Source of the DNA: UMGS692 sp963653425
GTDB lineage: Bacteria > Bacillota > Clostridia > Christensenellales > CAG-314
DNA length: 64,000 nucleotides
Direction of reading: 5' to 3'
Assembly (NCBI GenBank): GCA_963653425.1
Contig: CAVJWC010000004.1
Location: 45,942 to 109,941 of the forward strand
Of this stretch, positions 40,486-50,388 are shown one piece after another (the stretch's first letter is position 1; the number at the start of each line of letters is the position of its first letter). The notes under the pieces are model-generated. The model worked only from the letters and a program-made list of their open reading frames with translations, did not search any database and was not told where the DNA came from. The translations under genes and the position numbers were made by a program.

Positions 40486-42021
40486 ATGCTAACGAAAATT
40501 CACAGTTACGGACTCAGCGGACTCAGCGGCTATAAAGTCGAAATCGAAGCAGATCTTCATTCGGGACTGCCTACCTACGACATAGTAGGGCTTCCCGACG
40601 CGGCTGTCAAGGAATCCCGCGAACGCGTAAAATCGGCGATTAAAAACTCGGGTATGAAATATCCTTTGGGAAAGATCGTCGTGAATCTCGCGCCTGCGGA
40701 TATGAGAAAGGAAGGCACGCTTTACGACCTTCCGATAGCCGTAGCTATAATCGCGGTATCTTCGCCCGAGTTTTTCCGCGAAGGAGTTTTCGACGACGTT
40801 TGCCTTGTGGGTGAACTTGCGCTTAACGGCGACCTCAGACGAGCCGACGGAATTCTGCCTCTTATCATTTCCGCGCGTCAGGACGGAGTAAGGCGGTTTA
40901 TCGTTCCCGAAGCCAACTTCAAGGAAGCTTCTTTCATAGAAGGCATAGAAGTCTACGCTCTTAAAAATCTTTCCGATACGATAAAGTTTCTCGTCGGAAC
41001 GGAAAAGTTCGGGAAGGTAAAACACAGCGTTTTTACGGTTACTCAGAGAGTTTCCGACGAAAACGACATGAAGTACATCAAAGGTCAGTACGAAGCCAGA
41101 AGAGCCTGCGAAATAGCCGTTGCGGGCGGTCATAACATTCTGCTTATCGGTCCGCCGGGCGCGGGAAAATCCATGCTTGCAAAAGCCATACCCACCATTA
41201 TGCCCGATATGACTTTTTCGGAAGCTCTCGAAACCACGAAAATCCATTCGGTTGCGGGTATTCTCGATCCCGACGAAGGTTTCGTAACGCAAAGACCTTT
41301 CCGTTCGCCTCACCATACGGCTACCGTTTCGGCTATGACGGGCGGTGGAAAGGACGCCGTCCCGGGCGAAATCAGCCTTGCGCATAACGGCGTTCTCTTT
41401 CTCGACGAACTTCCCGAATATCCGAGAGTTGTTCTCGAAACTCTTCGTCAGCCTTTGGAAGACGGAAAAATGACCGTTGCCCGTCAGAAACTTACCGTTA
41501 CCTATCCGTCGGATTTCATTTTAATAGCAAGTATGAACCCTTGCCCGTGCGGAAACTACGGTTCGCGCACGCAGGAATGCAAATGTTCGCCGTCGCAGAT
41601 AAACAGGTACAGAAACAAGCTTTCGGGACCTCTTCTCGACAGAATAGACATTCACGTCGAAGTGGACAGCGTTTCTTACGACGATATATCGGGAAAGACC
41701 TTTTCCGAAACGTCGGCTTCGGTCAAGGAAAGAGTAAACGCCGCCCGTCGCGTTCAGCTTGCCCGTTTCGAAGGCAAAGGAAAGTATTGCAACGCGCAGA
41801 TGAACAGCGGTGAAATAAACGAATACTGCGCTCTCGACAAGAAGTCGGAAGAAATGCTTACGTCGGCTTTCGACAGGCTCAATTTAAGCGCGCGAGCCTA
41901 TTCGAGAATACTTAAAGTCGCGAGAACCATAGCCGACCTCGATAAAAGCGAGAAAGTTCAGGCGGTTCACTTAGCCGAAGCCATTCAATACCGTTCTCTT
42001 GACAGAAGGAACGTGAAGTAA
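40486..42021 (+). CDS. comM: YifB/ComM family Mg-chelatase-like AAA+ ATPase
   Basis: The 511-residue protein has the YifB layout: N-terminal ChlI/Lon-protease-like domain (GLPTYDIVGLPDAAVKESRE), AAA+ core with Walker A GPPGAGKSML near residue 219, Walker B LFLDELPE, MNPCPCGNYG zinc-like loop and a C-terminal helical domain. ComM is a helicase that aids branch migration during natural transformation. It is two bases from dprA, another transformation gene, so the pair is functionally consistent. ATG follows AAAGCGGAGGCTAAAT. Confidence 0.93.
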   Translation: MLTKIHSYGLSGLSGYKVEIEADLHSGLPTYDIVGLPDAAVKESRERVKSAIKNSGMKYPLGKIVVNLAPADMRKEGTLYDLPIAVAIIAVSSPEFFREGVFDDVCLVGELALNGDLRRADGILPLIISARQDGVRRFIVPEANFKEASFIEGIEVYALKNLSDTIKFLVGTEKFGKVKHSVFTVTQRVSDENDMKYIKGQYEARRACEIAVAGGHNILLIGPPGAGKSMLAKAIPTIMPDMTFSEALETTKIHSVAGILDPDEGFVTQRPFRSPHHTATVSAMTGGGKDAVPGEISLAHNGVLFLDELPEYPRVVLETLRQPLEDGKMTVARQKLTVTYPSDFILIASMNPCPCGNYGSRTQECKCSPSQINRYRNKLSGPLLDRIDIHVEVDSVSYDDISGKTFSETSASVKERVNAARRVQLARFEGKGKYCNAQMNSGEINEYCALDKKSEEMLTSAFDRLNLSARAYSRILKVARTIADLDKSEKVQAVHLAEAIQYRSLDRRNVK

Positions 42022-42023
42022 CT

Positions 42024-43088
42024 ATGAGAAAGACGGCGGTTATTCTTGCGCATTTCAACGTAACGCCTCTTCGCGCGGAGGAGATTTTCCGTAGGTACGG
42101 CTCGGACGAAGAGTTTTTCAGAAGGTTTTCTTCGGACAAAAAAGCCGAGCTTTCTTTGGGCGCAAAAAAGTACGGAGAAATTCTCTGCGCCGCCACGGAA
42201 GAAGGCTACGCGCGGCTCGTTACCGATTACCGGTCAAAAGGCATATCCATACTTACGGGGTTTGACGAAGAATTTCCCGCCGAACTTTTCGAGTCGGGCG
42301 ACGCTTACGCGCTGTATTATAAAGGTAACGTCGGACTGCTCGGCGAGAAACTTTTTGCCGTCTTAGGCACGAGGTCGGCTACGGGCTACGGAAAACAGGC
42401 TGCCGAACGTATAGGAACGGAACTCTCTGAAAACGGCGTCACCTTAATAGGAAGCGGTTCGGAAGGTATAGAATACACGGCTCTTTCGGGCGCAAAAGAA
42501 GGATTCGTTATCTGTCTTCCCAACGGTCTTTCACGCCTTACGTCCGTTCAGAGCAGGCTTTGCGGAAAATCGGAGGACAACCTCGCGCTTTCGGTTTTTG
42601 CTCCGTCCACGCCTCAGATGGGGTATAATTTTATGCAGAATAACCGTATAATTGCCCGTCTTTGTTGCGGAGCTTTGCTTATAGAAGCTCAGGAAAAGAG
42701 CGGAAGCGTCTATACGGCTGAGTGCGCGATGGAATTCGGAAAGGAAGTCTTCGCTTTGCCGGGAGAAATCTTTTCCCCGCAGTCGGAAGTTCCCAACAGG
42801 TTCATAAAAGAGCTTAAAGCTCTGCCCGTTACGTCCACGCAGGACATTCTTGAAAAGCTCAACGTAACCTACCGCGGAGTAGTCGGTCTTTCGGCAAAAA
42901 GTCTCGACGGACTTTCGGACGCGGAAAAGAAGATTATCGAAGCGGTGAGAGCGGGCGCGAAAAGATTCAACGATATGGTGGACTTCACGAAAATGACGGT
43001 AAGCGAAGTGGGCGCGCTTCTTCCTATGATGGAACTTATGGGATACATCGTTAAGGACGGAACGGGAGAATACAGAGTTTCGCTGTAA
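42024..43088 (+). CDS. dprA: DprA-like DNA processing protein, divergent
   Basis: The 354-residue protein has an N-terminal helical part, the DprA Rossmann domain (LGTRSATGYGKQAAERI, residues about 113-129) and a C-terminal winged-helix-like region. Conserved blocks are NRIIARLCCGALLIEAQEKS and FALPGEIFSP. It loads RecA on incoming single-stranded DNA. Two blocks are altered: the usual SGxAxGID..AH is GSGSEGIEYTAL, and the usual GSNxLIxxGA is SEVPNRFIKELKA, so DNA binding may differ. It follows comM by two bases. Confidence 0.88.
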   Translation: MRKTAVILAHFNVTPLRAEEIFRRYGSDEEFFRRFSSDKKAELSLGAKKYGEILCAATEEGYARLVTDYRSKGISILTGFDEEFPAELFESGDAYALYYKGNVGLLGEKLFAVLGTRSATGYGKQAAERIGTELSENGVTLIGSGSEGIEYTALSGAKEGFVICLPNGLSRLTSVQSRLCGKSEDNLALSVFAPSTPQMGYNFMQNNRIIARLCCGALLIEAQEKSGSVYTAECAMEFGKEVFALPGEIFSPQSEVPNRFIKELKALPVTSTQDILEKLNVTYRGVVGLSAKSLDGLSDAEKKIIEAVRAGAKRFNDMVDFTKMTVSEVGALLPMMELMGYIVKDGTGEYRVSL

Positions 43089-43120
43089 TCTTAAGTATTC
43101 CGTAATATGATTTCGCAGAC

Positions 43121-43149
43121 TTAACAATAAAGAAACATATAAATATAAT
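43121..43149 (+). promoter_or_regulatory. Promoter of topA
   Basis: TTAACA at 43121-43126, 17-bp spacer, TATAAT at 43144-43149, 45 bases before the topA start. Confidence 0.7.
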
Positions 43150-43193
43150 AATTGCCGTGTAAATATATCGGCGCACGGCATAGAGGGGATTAT

Positions 43194-45512
43194 ATGAAGC
43201 TTGTTATAGTAGAATCGCCTGCAAAGGCAAAAACTATCGGAAAATATCTCGGCAACGGCTACGAAGTAGACGCGTCGGGCGGACATATAAACGACCTTCC
43301 GCAAAAGACTCTCGGAGTGGACGTTAAAGACAGATACAAACCCACATACGTGGTTACTCCCGGTAAAGAAGCCACGATAAAAAGACTTTCGGCAAAGATA
43401 AAGAAAGCCGACGAAGTCTATCTCGCAACCGACCCGGACCGCGAAGGAGAAGCGATTTCGTGGCATCTTCAACAGGTTCTCGGACTTAACCCCGACGAGG
43501 AAAACAGAATCGTATTCAACGAAATTACCAAAAAAGCGGTAGAACAGGCTATTTCTCATCCGAGAAAGCTCAATATGGATCTGGTGAACGCTCAGCAGGC
43601 GCGAAGAGTTCTCGACAGGCTCGTGGGTTATAAGCTTTCGCCCGTGCTTTGTAAGAAAATAAAGCCAAGACTTTCGGGCGGACGGGTTCAGTCGGCTGCT
43701 CTTAAAATCATAGTGGACAGAGAAAAGGAAATACGCGCCTTCAAACCCGAAGAATACTGGACGGTGGACGCTTTCCTTTATAAACGGGGCTACGAAGACA
43801 TAGTTTTCAAAGCGTCTCTTTTCGAGAAGAACTCCAGAAAATACAAAATCAAAAACGGCGACGAATGCGCGAAAGTTCTTGCCGAAGTAAAGGAAGGCGA
43901 ATTTTCCGTAAAAAGCGTAAAACGCGCCACGGCTTATTCTTCGCCCCATCCGCCCTTTACGACGAGTACCCTTCAACAGGACGCAGGCTCCAAGTTGGGA
44001 CTTTCGAGTAAAGTCACCATGCAGATAGCTCAACAGCTTTACGAAGGCATAGACGTCCCCGGAGAAGGTCATATCGCGCTCGTGACGTATATAAGAACCG
44101 ACTCGGTAAGAATTTCCGAAGACGCGAAAAAAGCCGCGAGAGAGTTTTTAAGGAACAAATTCGGCGAAAAATACGTTCCCAAAACGGCGAACGTTTATAA
44201 GTCCAAAAAGGACGCTCAGGACGCGCACGAAGCCATAAGACCCATAAGTCTCGAAGTTACGCCCGCGTCGCTTACGGGTAAGATTACGCGCGACCAACAG
44301 AGAGTATACAAGCTCATATACGACCGTTTTCTTGCCAGCCAGTCGGTAAAGGCGGAATACGACACGCTCACCGTCGTTTCGGAATGCTCGGGTTACGGCT
44401 TCAAATCCACGGGCAGAACGCTCGTTTTCGACGGATACCTCAGAATTTACGGCGAAAGCGCGCCCGATAAGAAAGACAAAGACGAAAGCGAAGGCGAGAA
44501 TCTCAGAATTCCGCCCCTTAACGAAAACGACGCGCTTTTACTCGACAGCATAAAAGAAGAACAGAAATTCACAAAACCGCCTTTAAGGTTTACCGAATCC
44601 ACGCTCGTCAAGACCATGGAAGAAAACGGAATAGGACGTCCGAGTACCTATTCGACCATTCTCAATACGCTTTACGCGAGAAAGTACGCCGAACTCGATA
44701 AAAAGAGCATCGTTCCCACGGAACTCGGGATAACGGTAACCGACTATCTCGACAAATACTTCAGGGATATAGTGGACGCGGAATTCACGGCGCAGATGGA
44801 AAGCAAACTCGACGACGTGGAAGAAAAGGGCGCGGATTGGGTTGCCGTGGTGGACGAATTCTATAAGCCTTTCATAAAGGAAGTCAACGGCGTCGTAAAG
44901 ACGGGCGAAAAAGTGGAAATGGAACCCGAGCTTACCGACGAAATCTGCGAGAAATGCGGAAGCCGTATGTGCATAAAGGAAGGCAGATACGGAAAGTATC
45001 TTGCCTGCACAAACTATCCCGCCTGCAGTAATATGCGTTCGCTCAAAAAGAAAGAAGAACCCGTTATGACGGATATTATCTGCGAGAAATGCGGAAGACC
45101 CATGGTGGAAAGAACGGGCAGATACGGAAAGTTCCTTTCGTGCAGCGGTTATCCCGAATGCAAAAACATCAGGTCGCTTAAAGAAAAGGAAGAACCCGTT
45201 ATGACGGACATTCTCTGCGAAAAATGCGGAAAACCCATGGTAGAAAGAAACGGCAGGTACGGAAAGTATCTTGCTTGCAGCGGTTATCCCGAATGCAAAA
45301 ATATAAAGTCGCTTAAAGTCAAAGCCGAACCCGTCGTTACGGACGTTCTCTGCGACAAGTGCGGAAAGCCCATGCTCGAAAAGGTAGGAAGATACGGAAA
45401 ATACCTTGCTTGCAGCGGTTATCCCGAATGCAAAAACATAAAATCGCTCAAAGACGCGGAAAAAGACGCGAAAAAGGCTGAAAATACGGAAGAAACGAAG
45501 AAAAACGACTAA
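43194..45512 (+). CDS. topA: DNA topoisomerase I (type IA) with four C-terminal zinc fingers
   Basis: The ATG at 43194 follows GAGGGGATTAT; a longer frame from 43152 overlaps the promoter leader. The 772-residue product has the Toprim domain (VESPAKAKTIGKYL and DPDREGEAIS), the catalytic TYIRTDS block with the active Tyr, and IGRPSTYSTILNTL. From residue about 585 on there are four CxxC...C(x5-6)C topoisomerase zinc fingers in tandem, about 55 residues apart, the last three nearly identical, separated by KEEPVMTDI-type linkers. It relaxes negative supercoils. It heads a topA-trmFO-hslV-hslU group. Confidence 0.97.
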   Translation: MKLVIVESPAKAKTIGKYLGNGYEVDASGGHINDLPQKTLGVDVKDRYKPTYVVTPGKEATIKRLSAKIKKADEVYLATDPDREGEAISWHLQQVLGLNPDEENRIVFNEITKKAVEQAISHPRKLNMDLVNAQQARRVLDRLVGYKLSPVLCKKIKPRLSGGRVQSAALKIIVDREKEIRAFKPEEYWTVDAFLYKRGYEDIVFKASLFEKNSRKYKIKNGDECAKVLAEVKEGEFSVKSVKRATAYSSPHPPFTTSTLQQDAGSKLGLSSKVTMQIAQQLYEGIDVPGEGHIALVTYIRTDSVRISEDAKKAAREFLRNKFGEKYVPKTANVYKSKKDAQDAHEAIRPISLEVTPASLTGKITRDQQRVYKLIYDRFLASQSVKAEYDTLTVVSECSGYGFKSTGRTLVFDGYLRIYGESAPDKKDKDESEGENLRIPPLNENDALLLDSIKEEQKFTKPPLRFTESTLVKTMEENGIGRPSTYSTILNTLYARKYAELDKKSIVPTELGITVTDYLDKYFRDIVDAEFTAQMESKLDDVEEKGADWVAVVDEFYKPFIKEVNGVVKTGEKVEMEPELTDEICEKCGSRMCIKEGRYGKYLACTNYPACSNMRSLKKKEEPVMTDIICEKCGRPMVERTGRYGKFLSCSGYPECKNIRSLKEKEEPVMTDILCEKCGKPMVERNGRYGKYLACSGYPECKNIKSLKVKAEPVVTDVLCDKCGKPMLEKVGRYGKYLACSGYPECKNIKSLKDAEKDAKKAENTEETKKND

Positions 45513-45523
45513 CGGAAGGAAAG

Positions 45524-46843
45524 ATGAAGGTATCGGTAATAGGAGCGGGGCTTGCAGGATGCGAAGCCGCGTGGCAACTGGCAAAACGAGGAATTTCCGT
45601 CGATTTGTACGAAATGAAACCGCATAAAAGGTCGCCTGCTCATCACAGCGACGGTTTTGCGGAAATAGTATGCAGTAATTCGCTTAAAAACAACGAAATA
45701 ACCAACGCGTGCGGACTGCTGAAACAGGAACTCCGTATTCTCGGAAGTATGCTCATTAATGTGGCGGATTGCGTGAAAGTCGACGCGGGAGCGGCTCTTG
45801 CCGTGGACAGAGAAGCTTTTTCGGCTTGCGTCACCACGGCTATAAAAGCCCATCCGAGAATAAACGTTATAGAAGAAACGGTAGACAGGATTCCCTGCGG
45901 CGACGTTATAATAGCCACGGGACCGCTTACGGACGAAAGCCTTATGCCGGCTATAAAGGAACTTATAGGTAAAGACGATCTGCTTCATTTTTTCGACGCG
46001 GCTGCGCCCGTTATAACCAAAGAAAGCATAGATATGGACAGCGCGTTTTTCGGCGCGAGATACGACAAAGGCACGCCCGATTATATTAACTGTCCCATGA
46101 ACAAAGAAGAGTACGACGCCTTTTACGACGCGCTTATAACGGCTAAAACCGCGGACGTTAAGGACTTTGAAACGGACGACGTTTTCGAAGGCTGTATGCC
46201 TGTGGAAGTCATGGCTTTAAGGGGAAGGGATACGCTGAGATTCGGACCGCTTAAACCCGTGGGACTTACAGACAAACGGACGGGAAAGAGGAATTACGCC
46301 GTATTACAGCTCAGAAAGGAAAACAATTTCGGGGATATGTATAACCTCGTGGGCTTTCAGACGCACCTGACTTTCCCCGAACAAAAAAGAGTATTCGGAC
46401 TTATTCCCGCGCTTAAAAACGCAGAATTCGTAAGATACGGAGTTATGCACAAAAACACTTTCGTGTGCGCGCCGGGAGTTCTTGACGGGAATTACAGAGT
46501 CAGAACGGTTCAAAACAGAAGAATTTACATAGCCGGACAGCTTTCGGGCGTGGAAGGCTACGTCGAATCCATAGCTTCGGGTATGGTTGCGGCTCTGGAT
46601 TTATATATAGCTTATCTCGGAGGACAGCTTACCCTCGACGCAAAAACGATGACGGGCGCGCTCGGCAATTATCTTGCTACGGCTCAGGAAAAGCACTTCC
46701 AGCCTATGAACAGTAATTTTGCCGTTATGGAACCGCTCGAAAAGGAAATAAGAGACAAAAACCTCAGAAAACAGGCTTACGCGGACAGAGCTTTGAGTAT
46801 AATAGAGGAACTTAACAACGGATTGCAAATGATAGAAGACTAA
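45524..46843 (+). CDS. trmFO: Methylenetetrahydrofolate-tRNA (uracil-5-) methyltransferase TrmFO
   Basis: The 439-residue flavoprotein has the GidA-like FAD loop IGAGLAGCEAAWQLAKRG at residues 5-22 and the TrmFO blocks CSNSLKNNEITNACGLLK, EGCMPVEVMALRGRDTLRFG and VEGYVESIASG. It makes ribothymidine 54 in tRNA using methylene-THF, the Gram-positive route. It starts 12 bases after topA. Confidence 0.97.
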   Translation: MKVSVIGAGLAGCEAAWQLAKRGISVDLYEMKPHKRSPAHHSDGFAEIVCSNSLKNNEITNACGLLKQELRILGSMLINVADCVKVDAGAALAVDREAFSACVTTAIKAHPRINVIEETVDRIPCGDVIIATGPLTDESLMPAIKELIGKDDLLHFFDAAAPVITKESIDMDSAFFGARYDKGTPDYINCPMNKEEYDAFYDALITAKTADVKDFETDDVFEGCMPVEVMALRGRDTLRFGPLKPVGLTDKRTGKRNYAVLQLRKENNFGDMYNLVGFQTHLTFPEQKRVFGLIPALKNAEFVRYGVMHKNTFVCAPGVLDGNYRVRTVQNRRIYIAGQLSGVEGYVESIASGMVAALDLYIAYLGGQLTLDAKTMTGALGNYLATAQEKHFQPMNSNFAVMEPLEKEIRDKNLRKQAYADRALSIIEELNNGLQMIED

Positions 46844-46874
46844 CCGTCCGCAATAAATACAAGGAGAAATGTTT

Positions 46875-47456
46875 ATGACGTATAACGAAAACGCAGTAAC
46901 GGCGGACAGCCTTAAAGGCACGACTATATGCGCCGTTATGAGAAACGGAAAAATCGCCGTTGCAGGCGACGGTCAGGTAACGATGGGACAAAGCGTCGTT
47001 ATGAAAGGAAACGCCGTCAAGGTCAGAAGAATTTATCACGGAAAGGTAATTATGGGCTTTGCGGGAACGGTTTCCGACGCATTCGCGCTTTCCGACAAAT
47101 TCGAAGAAATGCTTCAGAAATACAGCGGAAATCTTATGAGAAGCTCGGTCGAGCTTGCTTCTTTGTGGAGAAACGACAAGATGATGAGAAAGCTCGAAGC
47201 AATGATGATAGTTACCGACGGAGAACAGTGTTTCGTTCTGTCGGGAAGCGGTGACGTTATCGAACCCGAAAACGGAATCTGCGCCATAGGAAGCGGAGGA
47301 AACTTTGCTCTTGCGGCGGCTCGCGCGCTTATGAACGAAACGGAACTTTCCGCAGAAGAAATCGCAAGAAAATCGCTTGAAATCGCCTCGGACATATGTA
47401 TCTTTACCAATAAGCACATAACCGTCGAGGTGCTTTCGAAGGAGGAATCCAAATGA
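46875..47456 (+). CDS. hslV: ATP-dependent protease peptidase subunit HslV (ClpQ)
   Basis: The GGAG at 46863 is eight bases from the ATG at 46875 but only two from the ATG at 46869, so 46875 is preferred. The 193-residue product has a propeptide of about 14 residues and then TTICAVMRNGKIAVAGDGQV, so the catalytic N-terminal Thr is formed by removal of the propeptide. HslV forms a double hexamer with HslU ATPase. The stop overlaps the hslU start (ATGA). Confidence 0.95.
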   Translation: MTYNENAVTADSLKGTTICAVMRNGKIAVAGDGQVTMGQSVVMKGNAVKVRRIYHGKVIMGFAGTVSDAFALSDKFEEMLQKYSGNLMRSSVELASLWRNDKMMRKLEAMMIVTDGEQCFVLSGSGDVIEPENGICAIGSGGNFALAAARALMNETELSAEEIARKSLEIASDICIFTNKHITVEVLSKEESK

Positions 47457-48748
47457 GTATGATCCCCAGACAAATAGTCAACGAACTGGATAAATATATA
47501 GTCGGTCAGGAAGAAGCCAAAAAAGCCGTTGCGGTGGCACTCAGAAACAGATACAGAAGAAGTATGCTTACCGATTCCGAAAGAGAAGAAATCACGCCCA
47601 AGAACATCATTATGAAAGGTCCTACGGGCGTAGGTAAAACGGAAATCGCAAGAAGACTCGCAAAGCTCGTGAAAGCGCCCTTCGTTAAGGTGGAAGCCAC
47701 CAAGTATACCGAAGTGGGATACGTGGGAAGAGACGTCGAAAGTATGGTTCGCGATCTCGTGGAATGCGCTGTAAGACTGGTTAAAGAAGAAAGAGTGCGC
47801 GACGTTCAGGCAAAAGCCTACGACAAGGCGGTGGATTCCGTTACGGAAATCCTTTTGAAGAGTAGCGACGTTCTTCCCCCCGACGTAAAGAAAGAAACGA
47901 TAAAAGACGAGATTCTCAATCACAATCTCGATATGCTGGTTATAGAAATTCAGGTTCCCGACGAACCCAAGCCCATAGATATGGGAACGGGCGCAGGTCC
48001 TATAAGCATAGGCAGTATTTTCGGCGGAATGCTTCCCAAGAAGACCAAACCGAGAAAGCTTACCGTCAAAGCCGCGCTCGAACTCATTACGCGTTCGGAA
48101 GCCGAGAAACTTATCGACGAGGACAGCGTAAACGGAGAAGCTCTTCGCAGAGCTGAAAACGACGGAATCATCTTTATCGACGAGATAGATAAGATTGCGG
48201 GCAAAGCGGGCGGAAGCGGTCCCGACGTCAGCAGAGAAGGCGTTCAGAGAGACATTCTTCCCATAGTGGAAGGAAGCACGGTCAACACCAAATACGGAAT
48301 GATCAAAACCGACTATATTCTGTTTATAGCCAGCGGAGCTTTCCACGTTTCCAAAGTTTCCGACCTTATTCCCGAACTTCAGGGAAGATTCCCCGTGGTA
48401 GTAGAACTTACCAGCCTTCACAAAGAAGACTTCGTAAAGATTCTTACCGAACCCAAGAATTCCATTACCCGTCAGTATAAGAAACTGCTTGCGGTAGACA
48501 ACATCAACCTCGAATTCACGGAGGACGGAATAGAAACCATAGCTTCTCTCGCCGAAGAAATGAATCTTACCAGCGAAGATATAGGCGCAAGACGACTTCA
48601 TTCCATAATGGAGCATATTATAGAAGAGGTAAGTTTCGATATAGGCGAAGAAAATTGCGAAAAGACCGTCGTTATAGACAGTAAGTTCGTAACCGATAAT
48701 ATAGTAAAAGAAAGCGCGGCTACTCACCTCAGAAAGTATATTCTTTAA
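47453..48748 (+). CDS. hslU: ATP-dependent protease ATPase subunit HslU (ClpY)
   Basis: The 431-residue AAA+ protein has MIPRQIVNELDKYIVGQEEA at its start, Walker A GPTGVGKTE near residue 61, Walker B IIFIDEIDKIA near 240 and the C-terminal GARRLHSIMEHIIEE. It unfolds substrates for HslV. The xerC and codY genes that flank hslVU in Bacillus are absent here. Confidence 0.97.
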   Translation: MSMIPRQIVNELDKYIVGQEEAKKAVAVALRNRYRRSMLTDSEREEITPKNIIMKGPTGVGKTEIARRLAKLVKAPFVKVEATKYTEVGYVGRDVESMVRDLVECAVRLVKEERVRDVQAKAYDKAVDSVTEILLKSSDVLPPDVKKETIKDEILNHNLDMLVIEIQVPDEPKPIDMGTGAGPISIGSIFGGMLPKKTKPRKLTVKAALELITRSEAEKLIDEDSVNGEALRRAENDGIIFIDEIDKIAGKAGGSGPDVSREGVQRDILPIVEGSTVNTKYGMIKTDYILFIASGAFHVSKVSDLIPELQGRFPVVVELTSLHKEDFVKILTEPKNSITRQYKKLLAVDNINLEFTEDGIETIASLAEEMNLTSEDIGARRLHSIMEHIIEEVSFDIGEENCEKTVVIDSKFVTDNIVKESAATHLRKYIL

Positions 48749-48793
48749 GAAATACCCGAGTAAAACTTTAAGCTTGGCGCACGGAGTACGAGT

Positions 48794-49468
48794 ATGGAAC
48801 TTAAACATCTTGCGATAATTATGGACGGCAACGGCAGATGGGCGTTAAAGCGCGGACTCAGTCGCAGTATGGGACACAGAGAAGGCGTTAAAACCATAGG
48901 TAAAGTCGTGGACGCATGTCTGTTAAGGAACATACCCGTACTCAGTCTTTACGTTTTTTCCACCGAAAACAAAAAAAGACCCAAAGAAGAAGTCGACGGT
49001 CTTTTTTCGCTTGCGAAAAGCTATTTCGGCAAAATACGCGAATTCAATAAAAAGGGCGTTAAAGTCGTAGTGTCGGGAAATAGAGAAGACTTACCCGAAG
49101 AGATAAACGCCCGTATAGACGAAGCTCTGGAAAAGACCAAAAACAACGATAAACTTACGCTTAATCTTTGCTTCAATTACGGCGGACGGGACGAAATCGT
49201 ACGTGCTGCCGTGAAGTTTGCGCAGTCGGGCGAAAAGACGCTGACGGAAGAAAGCTTTGCGAAGTTCCTTGACGCCGACCTTCCGCCGGTGGATTTCATA
49301 ATAAGAACGGGCGGAGAAATGAGGCTGAGTAACTTTCTTCTCTATCAGTCGGCTTATGCGGAATTTTATTTTACCGACGTTTTGTGGCCCGATTTTAAAG
49401 AAGAGGAGCTTTCTTCCGCTCTCGAAGAATTCGGAAGAAGAAAACGCAATTTCGGAGCCGTCAAATAG
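48794..49468 (+). CDS. uppS: Isoprenyl transferase (undecaprenyl diphosphate synthase)
   Basis: The 224-residue cis-prenyltransferase has IIMDGNGRWA at residues 8-17 (catalytic Asp), YVFSTEN near 54, and RTGGEMRLSNFLLYQSAYAE near 172. It extends FPP to the C55 carrier for cell wall synthesis. It opens the conserved uppS-cdsA-dxr-rseP-ispG row. Confidence 0.96.
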   Translation: MELKHLAIIMDGNGRWALKRGLSRSMGHREGVKTIGKVVDACLLRNIPVLSLYVFSTENKKRPKEEVDGLFSLAKSYFGKIREFNKKGVKVVVSGNREDLPEEINARIDEALEKTKNNDKLTLNLCFNYGGRDEIVRAAVKFAQSGEKTLTEESFAKFLDADLPPVDFIIRTGGEMRLSNFLLYQSAYAEFYFTDVLWPDFKEEELSSALEEFGRRKRNFGAVK

Positions 49469-49518
49469 AAGAAAGAACGGCTTTTATAAACACGAAAAGA
49501 CAAACCCGAGGGGATAAT

Positions 49519-50379
49519 ATGATAAAAAGAACGATTACGGGAGCGTTGATTTTTCTCGTCACGGCAGGAGTTTTAGTCGCGGAATATTTTTGGGGAAGCC
49601 GTTGGTTTTCCGCCGTATGGGCGATAGTTACGGTTATATGCGTTATCGAAACCAATCGCGCCTTAAAAAAGAAACTGCCCGTTGCGGTAACCGTGCTGAG
49701 CGTTATATACGCGCTTGCATTGTCGGCTTTAAGCGCAGGCGAAGCTTTCGGTATAAAGATAAACGATATAAGTCAGAAAGAGTACTTATCCGCCGTTTGT
49801 TTCTTCGTATTGGCAACCGCATTCTGTATAACAGGCAGAAAAGACAACGATTCTGTGATTTACACCGCGCTTCTTACCGTATACCCCGTTATGCCTCTCG
49901 TGTCATTACAGAAGCTTGCGCTTTTAACGGCGGAAAACGCGCCTTACAGGGGAATTACTCTGCTTGTTCTCGTCTTTGCGGTGGCTTCTTTAACCGACGT
50001 TTTCGCCTATCTTTTCGGCAGGTTTTTCGGCAGGCGTAAACTTACCCCCGTCAGCCCCAATAAAACCGTCGAAGGAGCTTTGGGAGGACTTCTTGGCGGA
50101 ATTATAGGCTCGGCTCTTGTTTTTGTAGTGTTTGAAACTTTAAGCGTTATGAATCTCGGAATAAAACCGGGTAGTCCCGTTGTTTTTTACGCTTTGGCGG
50201 GAATAATCGGTTCGGCTTTCACTCAGACGGGCGACCTTATCGCGAGTATGCTCAAAAGAACGGCGGGAATCAAAGATTACAGCAGGCTTCTCGGAAGTCA
50301 CGGCGGATTTATGGACCGTTTCGACGGAACGATGATGAGCGCGGTTCTCGTTTATCTTTTAGCGGTTATAGCTTTATAA
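49519..50379 (+). CDS. cdsA: Phosphatidate cytidylyltransferase CdsA
   Basis: The 286-residue multi-span membrane protein ends with the CDS signature KRTAGIKDYSRLLGSHGG and FMDRFD. It makes CDP-diacylglycerol from phosphatidate and CTP, the branch point for phospholipids. It is 10 bases before dxr. Confidence 0.95.
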   Translation: MIKRTITGALIFLVTAGVLVAEYFWGSRWFSAVWAIVTVICVIETNRALKKKLPVAVTVLSVIYALALSALSAGEAFGIKINDISQKEYLSAVCFFVLATAFCITGRKDNDSVIYTALLTVYPVMPLVSLQKLALLTAENAPYRGITLLVLVFAVASLTDVFAYLFGRFFGRRKLTPVSPNKTVEGALGGLLGGIIGSALVFVVFETLSVMNLGIKPGSPVVFYALAGIIGSAFTQTGDLIASMLKRTAGIKDYSRLLGSHGGFMDRFDGTMMSAVLVYLLAVIAL

Positions 50380-50388
50380 GGAGATTAT

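Noticed and set aside
42531..44072. A 513-codon minus-strand frame across dprA and topA
   Set aside because: Antisense to two well-supported genes; no ribosome site or family resemblance.
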